Positions 9,734 through 20,094 of a stretch of DNA of 64,000 nt are shown here, piece by piece (positions within the stretch are counted from its first letter, which is position 1; each line of letters starts with the position of its first letter). The stretch lies in contig NZ_JAATJJ010000002.1 in assembly GCF_011927795.1 (NCBI RefSeq), forward strand, positions 186,001 to 250,000, read 5' to 3'. A program made the translations under genes and the position numbers. A model generated the notes under the pieces. That model ran no database searches. It was not told the DNA's origin and worked only from the letters and a program-made list of their open reading frames with translations. This stretch comes from Saonia flava. GTDB lineage: Bacteria; Bacteroidota; Bacteroidia; Flavobacteriales; Flavobacteriaceae.

Positions 9734-10511
9734 CTGTCCATCCACCATCTACCGTCAACATAGACCCTACCATATAACTGGATGCGTCACTGGCCAAGAA
9801 AATGGCAGCTCCTTGAATTTCTTTTAATTCTCCCCATCTGGCCAAAGCAGTTGCCCCGACAATAAAATTTTTGGCTTCTGCGGTCCCCGCAATGGGAATG
9901 TTCATTTCCGTTAAGAACGGCCCTGGACATATGGCATTTACATTGATGTTAAAAGGAGCCAGTTCCAATCCCAATGCTCTGGTCATTTGTACCACGGCGC
10001 CTTTACTGGAAGCATATGGAGTTCTATTGGATAGACCCACCAATCCCAAGGTACTGGCCATATTGATGATACTGCCCCTGCCCTGTTTTTTCATATAGGG
10101 GGTCACCGCTCTACAAGCGTTCCATGTACCGTCCACATTGACTTTCATTACTTGGGCAAAATCTTCCTGGGCCAATTCATCAATAGCCCCACGAATATTT
10201 ATCCCGGCACTATTGATAAGCACATCCACACTGCCAAATTCATCCACAATGGATTTTGTAACCGCTTCCAATTGCGGTAAATTGGTCACATCGGCCGCGT
10301 AGGCTTTTGCTTTCACTTTAAAATCTTCCACCAACTGCTTCGCAGCTTCTTCACCTTCTTTTAGGTTTCTGTTCACCAACATTACGTTGCACCCTGCAGA
10401 TGCAAGTCCGGCACCCATAGCCAATCCAAGTCCTTTGGACCCTCCCGTTATTAAAGCTACTTTCCCTGTTAAATCAAATTGTTTTATTCCCGGCAATACT
10501 GTGTCTGACAT
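9726..10511 (-). CDS. SDR-family oxidoreductase, gluconate 5-dehydrogenase-like
   Basis: A 261-residue classical short-chain dehydrogenase. The cofactor motif GGSKGLGL starts near residue 23, the NSAG motif is present (INSAGIN), and the catalytic Ser and Tyr-x-x-x-Lys appear in NMASTLGL and PYASSKGAVV. The C-terminal IFLASDASSYMVGSMLTVDGG is standard. Similarity in overall pattern is to gluconate 5-dehydrogenase and 2-dehydro-3-deoxy-sugar-acid reductases. It is 37 bp downstream of the TIM-barrel isomerase and faces the dehydratase/GntP operon, which fits a sugar-acid pathway. Confidence 0.9.
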   Translation of the reverse strand: MSDTVLPGIKQFDLTGKVALITGGSKGLGLAMGAGLASAGCNVMLVNRNLKEGEEAAKQLVEDFKVKAKAYAADVTNLPQLEAVTKSIVDEFGSVDVLINSAGINIRGAIDELAQEDFAQVMKVNVDGTWNACRAVTPYMKKQGRGSIINMASTLGLVGLSNRTPYASSKGAVVQMTRALGLELAPFNINVNAICPGPFLTEMNIPIAGTAEAKNFIVGATALARWGELKEIQGAAIFLASDASSYMVGSMLTVDGGWTAK

Positions 10512-10548
10512 ATTTTACTATTTGGTTGATTGGTATTTGGTTTTTGGT

Positions 10549-11613
10549 TTAACTAAAGCCATAATGCTCTTTGGCATAAACCAGAGATGTTCGGTTGTTC
10601 TCAACTTCCAAAGCAAGTTGTTCTTCTACCGATCTATTGGACACTCTTGGCAATGACATGGTTTTATGCCTCCGAATTTTTTTAATGTACTGGGCCAATT
10701 CCATGGCCGATATTTTATCGAATGTTGCCCAATACTTATCTGTAAGTATAGGAATTTTCAATGGATCTCTGGTAATCATTTCCAGATTAAATTTTATTTC
10801 TGGGTTGTGTTTTCTAATGGTGGAAATCATTCCATCAATATCCAAAAAGCCATCCCCAAGGTTTACTTCCGACATTAAAAAACCATCTTCATATTCTTCC
10901 ACGGCCATATCCTTTAAATGTACAGTAAAGGCATAGGGAGCAAGGGCTTCCACTACCTCCATTGGGTCTTCCAACAAGGAGATATTGTTTCCTGTATCCA
11001 GGGTTACACCAATCCACTCACTATCCACTGCTTTAAGGATTTCAAGGAAATCATCCGCTCTCCAATCTTTATGGTTTTCTACGGCCAGTTTCATTTTATG
11101 TTTTCTTAAAATAGGCTCTGCCCGTTGAATGGATTCCAACGATTCCTTTCTAAATATTTGAAAGGCTTCCATGGTATCAAAATTTTCATAGCGGCGGCCT
11201 GACAAACAAACCGTTCGTATAACGGTAACACCCATTTCTTTGGTTTCCACTACCTGCGCTTCAAAATTTGCCAATTCACTATCGCTTTTTGGAAGTCTTA
11301 TCTGCCCTTCCATAAAAAATTCCAATTCATCCAAACGCTTTCTGATCTTTTTTGCCAATTTGGAATCCAAACTGTGCATGGTCAATTGTGCGCCCCCAAA
11401 ACCAAGGGAATCAAAGTGATCTATCATATCCAAAGCATTGGTAAACTGGGGATATTTTACACTTTCCAGTTTTCTATATTTTCGTAACATATAGGAAGCT
11501 TCCGCTACCCCAAATCGGGTTTCTGGGTCCAAGGATGGAAAAATTGGAAAGATGGGCATGGACATGGCAAGTGTGCCAGCCACTGAATTTTGGATGAATT
11601 TTCTACGCTTCAT
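10549..11613 (-). CDS. Exported sugar phosphate isomerase/epimerase-like TIM barrel protein
   Basis: A 354-residue protein of the AP-endonuclease-2/xylose isomerase-like TIM barrel family. It begins MKRRKFIQNSVAGTLAMSM, a Tat-type signal. Metal-ligand candidates are in LAVENHKDWRADDF, GVTLDTGN, FTVHLKDM and KFNLEMI, the usual Glu/Asp/His/Glu set. Homologues next to GMC oxidoreductases act on 3-keto-sugars, so a periplasmic keto-glycoside isomerase, hydrolase or lyase is possible. It is transcribed divergently from the dehydratase, with a 285 bp region between them in which I recognise no specific operator. Confidence 0.82.
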   Translation of the reverse strand: MKRRKFIQNSVAGTLAMSMPIFPIFPSLDPETRFGVAEASYMLRKYRKLESVKYPQFTNALDMIDHFDSLGFGGAQLTMHSLDSKLAKKIRKRLDELEFFMEGQIRLPKSDSELANFEAQVVETKEMGVTVIRTVCLSGRRYENFDTMEAFQIFRKESLESIQRAEPILRKHKMKLAVENHKDWRADDFLEILKAVDSEWIGVTLDTGNNISLLEDPMEVVEALAPYAFTVHLKDMAVEEYEDGFLMSEVNLGDGFLDIDGMISTIRKHNPEIKFNLEMITRDPLKIPILTDKYWATFDKISAMELAQYIKKIRRHKTMSLPRVSNRSVEEQLALEVENNRTSLVYAKEHYGFS

Positions 11614-11898
11614 GATGGGTGGTTTAGGTGATTATGGAATACATACCAAAATACCATTTTTTTTTCCAACCCCATAATATTTCACTTGTGAAAATGAGTA
11701 CATTACATAAATTAAAGAAAACTCTTCAATATATTGATTTCTATACGTACAAAGTCTTATCGTGAAACATCAAATTAAAGATTAGCACAAAAAAATGCTA
11801 TTCCCATTTTTTTTAATGATATAAAGATGATAACTTAATCGTGTTAATAAAAACTAACCCCTTTTATTGCATTATTTACAAAATACCAATCAACCAAA

Positions 11899-13629
11899 AT
11901 GAGTAAAAAAAATCAACCCAAATTAAGAAGTCAGGAGTGGTTTAACCCAGATGATGAAAAGCAGGGATTTATCCATCGTTCATGGCTTCGCAACCAAGGA
12001 TATCCCGATGATTATTTTAGAGGTCGCCCCGTAATTGGAATTTGCAATACATGGTCAGAACTTACTCCATGTAATGGACACTTGCGCGAGTTTGCAGAAT
12101 TTGTAAAAAAGGGCATTTTAGAAGCAGGAGGTGTTCCTTTTGAGTTTCCGGTTACAAGTACCGGTGAAACCATTATGAGGCCTACGGCCATGCTCTTTAG
12201 AAACTTGGCAAGTATGGACACCGAAGAAACCATAAGGGCCAATCCCTTGGATGGTATTGTGCTATTGACCGGTTGTGATAAAACTACACCTTCCACGGTC
12301 ATGGGAGCATGCAGTGTGGACTTACCAACCATTGTGGTTCCCGGAGGTCCCATGCTAAATGGAAAATACAAGGGAGAACTTATTGGTTCTGGAACTTTTG
12401 TATGGCAATTAAAAGACAAAATACAAAATGAAGGCTTTACTCCAGAAGATCAAGTAGAGGCAGAAATATGCTCCTCCCGAAGCGCTGGACATTGTATGAC
12501 CATGGGAACGGCATCCACAATGGCATGTATGGTAGAATCCCTTGGACTTACCTTACCTGGAGCAGCAGCCGTACCAGCAGTTGATTCAAGAAAAAAAGTA
12601 TTGGCCCAGCTTTCTGGAAGACGCATAGTGGAAATGGTAAAAGAAGACCTTAAACTATCCAAAATCCTTACCAGGAAAGCTTTTGAAAATGCCATAAAAT
12701 TAAATGCCGCGGTAGGCGGATCGACCAACTTTATTGTCCACTTATTGGCCATTGCCGGTAGAATTGGAGTAGAACTCAATTTAAAGGACTTTGACAACCT
12801 GGGAAGTAAAATTCCACTCCTTGTAAATTTAATGCCCTCAGGAAAATTTCTAATGGAAGATTTTTTTGATGCCGGAGGATTGCCTGTGGTTATCAAACAA
12901 ATGAAAGAGCATCTTCATAATGAAGCCATTACGGTAAATGGAAAACCCATTGGCGAAAATAATCAAAGAGCAGAATGTTATAATCCTGAGGTAATTGCAT
13001 CCATTGACCAACCTTTTTTAGAGGAAGCAGGCATTGCAGTGCTCTATGGCAACCTATGTGAAGATGGCGCGGTCATTAAACCTTCTGCAGCTACTCCGGA
13101 ATTAATGTCCCATACAGGGAAAGCGGTAGTTTTTGAAACCATTGAAGATTTCCATGAAAAAATTGATGACCCCAACCTGGATATAGATGAAAACAGTGTC
13201 ATGGTACTTAAAGGCGTGGGTCCTGTTGGTTATCCCGGTATGGCCGAAGTTGGCAATATGGAACTACCAGAAAAAATATTAAAGAAAGGTATTAAGGATA
13301 TGGTCCGTATTTCTGATGGAAGAATGAGCGGAACCGCTTATGGCACCGTGGTACTCCATATCTCCCCAGAATCATCAATTGGAGGATTATTGGCATTGGT
13401 AGAGTCTGGCGACAACATAATATTGGATGTACCCAACCGAAAACTTCATTTAGATGTTGATGAAGCAGAACTTAAAAAACGAAAAGCTGCATGGACACCT
13501 CCCAACCCTATCATGGAAAGAGGCTATGTTAGCTTATATACCAGATCCGTACAACAATCCCATCTTGGTGCCGATTTTGATTTCTTGGTGGGAAAATCTG
13601 GCTCAGAAGTAACTAGAGACGCACATTAA
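11899..13629 (+). CDS. IlvD/Edd family sugar-acid dehydratase
   Basis: A 576-residue iron-sulfur dehydratase. Cluster cysteines are in WSELTPCNGHL, LTGCDKTTPS and SRSAGHCMTMG. The Mg/Lys region (VDLPTIVVPGGPM) and the C-terminal GPVGYPGMAEVGN and SDGRMSGTAYG blocks are intact. The last features and the length fit the L-arabonate/D-xylonate/galactonate dehydratase branch rather than dihydroxyacid dehydratase of branched-chain amino acid synthesis. It should convert an aldonate into a 2-keto-3-deoxy acid in the cytoplasm. GntP permease follows 12 bp downstream, making uptake-plus-dehydration the likely function. Confidence 0.88.
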   Translation: MSKKNQPKLRSQEWFNPDDEKQGFIHRSWLRNQGYPDDYFRGRPVIGICNTWSELTPCNGHLREFAEFVKKGILEAGGVPFEFPVTSTGETIMRPTAMLFRNLASMDTEETIRANPLDGIVLLTGCDKTTPSTVMGACSVDLPTIVVPGGPMLNGKYKGELIGSGTFVWQLKDKIQNEGFTPEDQVEAEICSSRSAGHCMTMGTASTMACMVESLGLTLPGAAAVPAVDSRKKVLAQLSGRRIVEMVKEDLKLSKILTRKAFENAIKLNAAVGGSTNFIVHLLAIAGRIGVELNLKDFDNLGSKIPLLVNLMPSGKFLMEDFFDAGGLPVVIKQMKEHLHNEAITVNGKPIGENNQRAECYNPEVIASIDQPFLEEAGIAVLYGNLCEDGAVIKPSAATPELMSHTGKAVVFETIEDFHEKIDDPNLDIDENSVMVLKGVGPVGYPGMAEVGNMELPEKILKKGIKDMVRISDGRMSGTAYGTVVLHISPESSIGGLLALVESGDNIILDVPNRKLHLDVDEAELKKRKAAWTPPNPIMERGYVSLYTRSVQQSHLGADFDFLVGKSGSEVTRDAH

Positions 13630-13641
13630 ACCACCAATCCT

Positions 13642-14979
13642 ATGATGTCAATTGTATTATTATTACTCAGTATTGCATTTATTATTTTACTTACCGTAAA
13701 ACTTAAGGTGCATCCATTCTTGGCCCTTTTGGCCGCAGCAATTTTCTTTGCCCTTTTCTCCGAAATGAGCCTTGAGACCATGGTACAGTCCATTAATGAT
13801 GGCTTTGGAGTAACCTTGGGAAAAATAGGAATTGTTATTATTCTTGGTGTTATCATTGGGGCTTTTTTAGAGCATTCCGGTGGTGCTTACAAATTAGCAG
13901 AGGTTGTCCTAAAACTAATTGGAAAAAAACGTGTCCATGAAGCCATGGCCATAGTTGGCTTTGTTGTTTCCATTCCTGTATTTGCAGATAGTGGATTCAT
14001 AATCCTAACGCCGTTAAATAAAAGTTTGACAAAAAAAGCCGGGTTGTCCATTGCAGGAACTGCAGTAGCATTGATCTTGGGTTTAATGATCACCCATGTT
14101 TTGGTACCCCCTACTCCAGGTCCCATTGCAGCAGCAGGAATTATTGGGGCAGATGTTGGCCTGGTTATGCTCATAGGATTGGCACTTGGTGCCCTGGCGT
14201 TGATAGTTGCCATTATTTATTCCAAGAAGGTAGCCGCCAAAACATATATTGACCCAAACCCAGAAACCTCTGAAGAGGAAATCAACGAAAAATTAAAACA
14301 AGCTCCAAGTGCCATAAAATCATTCTTGCCCATATTAATTCCCATTCTACTTATCATAGGTAAATCCTTAATGGAATTTAGCTTAACAGATGTACAGCAA
14401 GAAGCGGGATGGGCAAAATTCATTGGTTTTATTGGCTCTCCCATTATTGCATTGTTGATAGGCATGTTGTTTGCATTGTTGCTTCCCAAAAAACTGGACA
14501 AAGAAATTCTTTCCACTACGGGATGGGTTGGCAAAGCTATGGGTGATGCCTCCAATATTATTTTAATAACAGGTGCTGGTGGAATTTTTGGAACCATACT
14601 ACAAAACAGTGGTATTGCCACCACTATGGCCGAAACATTATCAGGCGCAAGTTTGGGGATTTGGTTGCCTTTTTTGCTATGTGCAGCAATTAAAACAGCC
14701 CAAGGATCCTCTACGGTTGCCCTTATTACAACAGCTTCCATAATCGCTCCTATGTTGCCCTCCCTAGGTTTTGTCTCCGAAATAGACAAAGCGCTGGTAG
14801 TTGCCATAATTGGAGCTGGAGCTATGGTAGTATCGCATGCCAATGACAGTGGATTTTGGATTTTGACCCAATTCTCCAATATGGATGTTAAAACTGGATA
14901 CCGACTATACACCCTTGGAACTTTTGTAGTGGGTATATCCATGGCATGTTTTGTATTTATTGCATCTTTTATTCTCTAA
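13642..14979 (+). CDS. GntP-family gluconate/sugar-acid permease
   Basis: A 445-residue polytopic membrane protein of the GntP family with about 12 hydrophobic segments. Typical segments are IPVFADSGFIILTPLNKSL, HVLVPPTPGPIAAAGIIGAD and KTAQGSSTVALITTASI. It imports gluconate-type acids with protons across the inner membrane. It sits between the dehydratase and the haem lipoprotein gene in the same operon, so its substrate is probably the acid used by the dehydratase. Confidence 0.93.
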   Translation: MMSIVLLLLSIAFIILLTVKLKVHPFLALLAAAIFFALFSEMSLETMVQSINDGFGVTLGKIGIVIILGVIIGAFLEHSGGAYKLAEVVLKLIGKKRVHEAMAIVGFVVSIPVFADSGFIILTPLNKSLTKKAGLSIAGTAVALILGLMITHVLVPPTPGPIAAAGIIGADVGLVMLIGLALGALALIVAIIYSKKVAAKTYIDPNPETSEEEINEKLKQAPSAIKSFLPILIPILLIIGKSLMEFSLTDVQQEAGWAKFIGFIGSPIIALLIGMLFALLLPKKLDKEILSTTGWVGKAMGDASNIILITGAGGIFGTILQNSGIATTMAETLSGASLGIWLPFLLCAAIKTAQGSSTVALITTASIIAPMLPSLGFVSEIDKALVVAIIGAGAMVVSHANDSGFWILTQFSNMDVKTGYRLYTLGTFVVGISMACFVFIASFIL

Positions 14980-15022
14980 AGCGGTATAGCTGTGTGACAA
15001 AAACCTTTTAAAACCAATTCCT

Positions 15023-17563
15023 ATGTTAAAGAACATTCATCCATTTCATATTCGATATATGATATTCTTTGGCATACCCATGTTCCTTTTAGGTTGCCAA
15101 CAACCTTCCCTTGATCCTTCTCCTCCCCTATCCCCATCCGATGCCCTAAAATCCTTTGTGCTGGCCGAAGAAGATTTACAGATAGAATTGGTGGCATCCG
15201 AACCTCTGGTGCAAGATCCAGTTGCCATTACATTCGATGAAGGTGGAAGACTTTGGGTTGTGGAAATGTTGGGCTTTATGAAGGACATTGATGGAACAGG
15301 GGAAAAGGACAAAATAGGGAGGATATCCGTTTTATTTGATGATGATGGTGATGGAAAAATGGATAGAAGCACTATATTTATAGATAGCCTTGTTCTGCCC
15401 AGGGCAATTGCCGTAGTGAAAGGCGGAGCACTGTTTGCGGAGAATTTTCCCTTATGGTATGCCCAAGATACAGATGGAGATTTTGTAGCGGATTCCAAAA
15501 TATTAATTGACTCAACTTACGGAGGCATTGGCATGCCAGAGCATTCTGGCAATGGCCTTTGGCGAGGCTTGGACAATTGGTATTACAATGCCAAATCAAA
15601 ATCCAGATATAAAAAAATTAATGGTGAATGGGTTAAAGACCCCACCGAGTTTAGAGGACAATGGGGCATTAGCCATGATAATGCCGGGCGTCTGTTTTAC
15701 AACTATAATTGGTCACAGCTACATGCCGATTTGGTACCGCCCAATGCGCTACAAAACAATAAAAACCATGTTCCCTCCAGTGGTATTGATCATGGACTAA
15801 CATTGGAGCGGGAAATATATCCCATTAGAAGCAATACGGCCGTAAACCGAGGTTATGTTCCGGGTACTTTGGACGATGAGGGAAAGCTGTTGGAATTTGC
15901 GTCTGCCTGTGGCCCATTGGTCTATCGTGGAGATGCAATGCCCAATACTTTTTTGGGTGATGCCTTTGTTTGTGAACCAACGGCCAACCTGATCAAACGA
16001 AACAAGGTTTTTGAAAATGGATTTATGCTCAGTGCCAAAGGCGCCTATGATAAAAGAGAGTTTCTTGCTTCAACCGATGAACGCTTTAGGCCCATTTCTC
16101 TTGCTTCTGGTCCAGATGGGGCATTATATGTAGTGGATATGTACAAAGGTATTATTCAGCATGGGCCCTATATGACACCTTATTTACGTGAAATTACATT
16201 AAACCGAAAACTGGATAAACCTATTAATATGGGGCGTATTTGGCGAATTACCAGCAAGGAAAAAACACCTAAAATTACCCCTCTTTCCTCCATGTCCTCT
16301 ACTGAACTTGTTGCCCAATTAGGAAGCCCAAATGGTTGGACCAGGGATATGGCACAACGTCTTTTGGTTGAACAAAACGACCCCTCTTTATTTCCAGAAT
16401 TGGAACAAATGGTCTCCAGTGGCAATCCTTTGGGCCAATTGCATGCTTTATGGACTTTGGAAGGTTTAAAGTATACCCATGCTGAAACCTATATTTCCGC
16501 ACTTAGCACAAAAGATTCAAAAGTAGGCCAAGCAGCCTTAAGGCTTTTAGTAAACTTAATTCCTGAACAGCCAAAAGTAAAAGAAGCCATTGAAGAGTAC
16601 GTTGAAAATAATTATCAAAATGCCCCTCCAATGGTGCAAATGCAAATGGTTCTGGCCAGTAACGAGATGGAAGAAGAAATTGCATTTTCCATTATAAAAC
16701 AATTCTTAGAAAGTTATGGTGAACTACCCGTTGCGAGGGATGTAGCCATGAGTAGTCTGGAGAATAGGGAATCCAATCTTTTAAAGTATTTGCTCACCGA
16801 AAAAACGTGGAAGGACTATAATCAAAACAGGGAGATATTTTTAGAAATGTTGGTGACGGCAATCACCAGAAAAAAATCAACCCATGAGATTAACCAATTG
16901 TTCCATACCGTTGAAAGTTCTAAAGCAGAATCAGAAACATGGGTCAAGACTGCCATCATAAATGGGATGTTAAATTATGGCCGGACCAATGATACCCTAA
17001 AAATCAACTTAGCCGATAGGCCCAATTTGTTTAGGGATACAAACATGGCGGGTGTAGATAACCAACTACAAATAGATAATTTACAGAACCTTTTTACATG
17101 GCCAGGAAAACCAGAAAAAGTTGAAACTACTACATCCCTGGCACATGAAATTAATGAAAATGTATATGCAACGGGAAGGCAAAAATACCTTAACCTTTGT
17201 GCCAGTTGCCATGGCACCCAAGGAGAGGGTATGGCAAGGTTTGCCCCACCCTTAAAGCAATCTGAATGGGTCACCGGCGAAGATTATAAATTGACCATGA
17301 TTTTATTGTATGGCATGGAAGGAACTGTGACCGTTAATGGTAAAAAATATGACATCCCAGAGATTCTTCCAAGCATGCCATCTTTCTCAACGCTTCAAAA
17401 TGAGGAAATTGCGGCCATTATAACCTATATAAGAAACTCCTGGGGACATACAGCATCTGAAGTGAGCAGTAGAACCGTGGGTGGAATTCGCTTTAGAACC
17501 CAAGGTAAAATAACCCCTTGGAAAGAATCAGAATTGGACACCATTACTTTTGATGTAAAGTAA
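15023..17563 (+). CDS. PVC-type haem-binding lipoprotein with HEAT-like repeats
   Basis: An 846-residue lipoprotein (lipobox FLLGCQQP near residue 25). Residues about 45-400 form the beta-propeller of PVC-type membrane-bound dehydrogenases (SEPLVQDPVAITFDEGGRLWVVEM, FADSKILI, ASGPDGALYVVDMYKGIIQH). A helical HEAT-like part follows (about 415-640). The C-terminus is a cytochrome c domain with CASCH from residue 726 and the MPSF segment as likely Met ligand. It probably oxidises a sugar or alcohol in the periplasm and passes electrons on. It lies 43 bp after GntP and ends 8 bp before the convergent small subunit gene. Confidence 0.85.
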   Translation: MLKNIHPFHIRYMIFFGIPMFLLGCQQPSLDPSPPLSPSDALKSFVLAEEDLQIELVASEPLVQDPVAITFDEGGRLWVVEMLGFMKDIDGTGEKDKIGRISVLFDDDGDGKMDRSTIFIDSLVLPRAIAVVKGGALFAENFPLWYAQDTDGDFVADSKILIDSTYGGIGMPEHSGNGLWRGLDNWYYNAKSKSRYKKINGEWVKDPTEFRGQWGISHDNAGRLFYNYNWSQLHADLVPPNALQNNKNHVPSSGIDHGLTLEREIYPIRSNTAVNRGYVPGTLDDEGKLLEFASACGPLVYRGDAMPNTFLGDAFVCEPTANLIKRNKVFENGFMLSAKGAYDKREFLASTDERFRPISLASGPDGALYVVDMYKGIIQHGPYMTPYLREITLNRKLDKPINMGRIWRITSKEKTPKITPLSSMSSTELVAQLGSPNGWTRDMAQRLLVEQNDPSLFPELEQMVSSGNPLGQLHALWTLEGLKYTHAETYISALSTKDSKVGQAALRLLVNLIPEQPKVKEAIEEYVENNYQNAPPMVQMQMVLASNEMEEEIAFSIIKQFLESYGELPVARDVAMSSLENRESNLLKYLLTEKTWKDYNQNREIFLEMLVTAITRKKSTHEINQLFHTVESSKAESETWVKTAIINGMLNYGRTNDTLKINLADRPNLFRDTNMAGVDNQLQIDNLQNLFTWPGKPEKVETTTSLAHEINENVYATGRQKYLNLCASCHGTQGEGMARFAPPLKQSEWVTGEDYKLTMILLYGMEGTVTVNGKKYDIPEILPSMPSFSTLQNEEIAAIITYIRNSWGHTASEVSSRTVGGIRFRTQGKITPWKESELDTITFDVK

Positions 17564-17571
17564 GATTTATT

Positions 17572-18141
17572 TTAAGCCCAAACCTTATCTCCTTTTTTGT
17601 ATGGGATAACTGATTCATACTTGCCTGGAATAGGTACATATTCCCTTGCTATGGTCATACCAATCTCTGATGAAAAATATCCAGATATAGTTAAACCTTT
17701 TAAGTGGTCAAAATAATGCACAACAGGCTCATCCATACCTTCCTGTTCAAGGGCCAAGGCTGTGGCCTCTTCTTGTAAGCCTTGAAGAACATTAAATTTC
17801 TCATCAGAACTTAAACGTTCAAAAGAGCTATTGTACTGTTTTGCACAATAAGTATCCAACATATTAATACCATTTAGAATAATTTCTTGGTCTTCTGGCA
17901 AAAAACAGTCATTTATCATGACCACCATATAAGCTCCTATTTTTGCTTCCTTGGCCCCAGGGGATTCTGGAGTTGTAGGTACTATGGTTTCTCCTATTTC
18001 ATCCAATAAAGGAATGTCTGCATCCGTTAATTCCGTTCTTAATACTGGCTTATATTCACAAGATTGTAAAATTCCAATAGGAAGTACCATGGCAGTACCT
18101 CCCAATAATGCAGCGCGTTGTATAAAGTCTTTCCTATTCAT
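17572..18141 (-). CDS. Gluconate 2-dehydrogenase subunit 3 family protein
   Basis: A 189-residue exported protein starting MNRKDFIQRAALLGGTAMVL, a Tat-like signal, followed by a Cys (LQSCEYKP). The body matches the gluconate 2-dehydrogenase subunit 3 family (LLDEIGETIVPTTPESPGAKEAKIGAYM, then HYFDHLKGLTISGYFSSEIG). These small subunits help export and stabilise an FAD-dependent GMC partner. The partner gene is immediately upstream with 2 bp between them. Confidence 0.9.
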   Translation of the reverse strand: MNRKDFIQRAALLGGTAMVLPIGILQSCEYKPVLRTELTDADIPLLDEIGETIVPTTPESPGAKEAKIGAYMVVMINDCFLPEDQEIILNGINMLDTYCAKQYNSSFERLSSDEKFNVLQGLQEEATALALEQEGMDEPVVHYFDHLKGLTISGYFSSEIGMTIAREYVPIPGKYESVIPYKKGDKVWA

Positions 18142-18143
18142 GG

Positions 18144-19850
18144 TTATAAGTTTCTTTTGTTTAATTCTTCAACAGCATAATTGGCAGCACGGGCTGTCAT
18201 TGCCATATAGGTCAAGGATGGGTTTTGGCATGCGCTAGATGTCATACAGGCCCCATCTGTTACAAAAACATTTTCTGCACCCCAAACTTGGTTGTGTTTA
18301 TTTAACACAGAAGTTTTTGGGCTTTTTCCCATTCTAGCGGTTCCCATTTCATGAATATTAAGCCCCATGTTTCTAGCTTGTTTTCGGTTCTCTATATTTT
18401 TGAACCCAGCTGTATCTAACATTTCCATGGCCGTCTGCACCATATCCTTTTCCATTGCCCGCTCATTTTCTTTTAGTTCAGCATCAATCTGTAAAATTGG
18501 CATTCCCCAATCATCTACCTTGTCCTTACTTAAAGTCACCTTATTTTCATGATACGGCAAGCACTCTCCCATACCTCCCATAGTAAACTTCCATGGACCC
18601 AAAGCGGTTAGATCTTCTTTAAGTGTTTTGCCAATAACCGTCTCACTAACTTCGGTACCCGCTCCTCTTCTGCCTCCACAGGAATAGGCATATCCTCTAG
18701 TAAAGGCTGTTTGTTTATCCTTACCAAAGTTTCTAAAACGGGCAATATAGGTACTGGTTGGTCTTCTTCCAGAATAATACTTATCCTCAAAGCCTTCAAA
18801 CTCACCTTCTACCCTGGCATTGTAATTATGATCCATTAGGTTATGTCCCAATTCACCACTATCATTCCCAAGACCATCGGGGAAACGGTCAGATTTTGAG
18901 TTCTTTAAAATTAATGTTGTATTAAGAGTGGCCGCATTAACAAAGATAATTTTTGAATAGTACTCTATAATTTCTTTTGTATTGGTATCAATCACTTTTA
19001 CACCTACTGCTTTTCCTTTTTTATCATCATATATAATGGAATGTACAACGGAAAACGGTCTCAAAGTCATGTTCCCCGTTTTCATTGCCGCAGGCAATGT
19101 TGATGAATTACTGCTAAAATATCCCCCAAAAGGGCAACCCCTTTCACATAGACTTCTATATTGACAGGGTCCTCTATCTCCTACTTTCTCCGTTATATTG
19201 GCCGTTCTAGCAATTATCAAAGGTCTATCCTCATAATTTTTTTTGAATAATTCTTTTACATGTTTTTCCAAGTAATTCATTTCCATCGGCTTCAAAAATT
19301 CACCATCTGGAAGTTGGGGAAGCCCATCTTTATTACCACTAATACCAGCAAATTTTTCTACATGACTATACCATGGGGCCAAATCTTCATATCTAATTGG
19401 CCAATCCACACCATGGCCATCGTTGGCATTGGACTCAAAATCCATTGGACTCCAACGCTGTGTATGCCTTGCCCACATTAAAGATTTTCCTCCAACTTGG
19501 TATCCTTTAATCCAATCAAAAGGTTTTACCTGTTCATACGGATGCTCTGCATCTTTCACAAAATATTGCTCAGTGGCCTCCCTAAAAGCATAACATTTGC
19601 TAATAATAGGGTTTGCTTCAGTTACACTTGTTGGTAACTGATTCCTATGGGGAAACTCCCATTTATGGGTATGGGCAGTAGAATAGTCCTTAATATGCTC
19701 TACATTTCTACCTCTCTCCAAGACCAATGTTTTTAGACCTTTTTCACTAAGCTCCTTGGCCGCCCAGCCTCCACTGATACCAGAACCAATAACAATGGCA
19801 TCATATGTATTCTCTGCTGTGGCGGTAATATTTAAGTTTACTGATTTCAT
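18144..19850 (-). CDS. GMC-family FAD-dependent oxidoreductase
   Basis: A 568-residue flavoprotein. The dinucleotide-binding motif IGSGISGGWAAKEL is near residues 21-34. The catalytic pair appears as NIHEMGTARMG (His) and SACQNPSLTYMAMTARAA (Asn). A CQYRSLCERGCPFGG segment could carry an iron-sulfur or structural Cys group. It has no own signal peptide and is probably exported with its subunit-3 partner. Together they resemble periplasmic sugar dehydrogenases, including glucoside 3-dehydrogenases. Electrons could go to the nearby c-type haem proteins. Confidence 0.92.
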   Translation of the reverse strand: MKSVNLNITATAENTYDAIVIGSGISGGWAAKELSEKGLKTLVLERGRNVEHIKDYSTAHTHKWEFPHRNQLPTSVTEANPIISKCYAFREATEQYFVKDAEHPYEQVKPFDWIKGYQVGGKSLMWARHTQRWSPMDFESNANDGHGVDWPIRYEDLAPWYSHVEKFAGISGNKDGLPQLPDGEFLKPMEMNYLEKHVKELFKKNYEDRPLIIARTANITEKVGDRGPCQYRSLCERGCPFGGYFSSNSSTLPAAMKTGNMTLRPFSVVHSIIYDDKKGKAVGVKVIDTNTKEIIEYYSKIIFVNAATLNTTLILKNSKSDRFPDGLGNDSGELGHNLMDHNYNARVEGEFEGFEDKYYSGRRPTSTYIARFRNFGKDKQTAFTRGYAYSCGGRRGAGTEVSETVIGKTLKEDLTALGPWKFTMGGMGECLPYHENKVTLSKDKVDDWGMPILQIDAELKENERAMEKDMVQTAMEMLDTAGFKNIENRKQARNMGLNIHEMGTARMGKSPKTSVLNKHNQVWGAENVFVTDGACMTSSACQNPSLTYMAMTARAANYAVEELNKRNL

Positions 19851-20094
19851 TTTTATTTTCTTCCTATATATTATTTACGCCAACTTTATCGTCTTCAACA
19901 AAAAAATATGTTTCCTAATAAAAGCCTTTTTCTTAGACTCGCTTTTTGGCACCTTCCAAGATAACAAATTCTAATTTGGCTAGAACAGGAAATTATATAT
20001 TTATAATAGCCCTTACCTTTTGAGCGTAAATAGCTACATAAATAATTTGGTTTTTTTTTGCTACTTTAGAGAAACACAAATATTTATTAGTTCA

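Noticed and set aside
14217-14942. 241-codon frame antisense to the GntP gene
   Set aside because: Mirror image of a well-supported permease; no start signal or family pattern.
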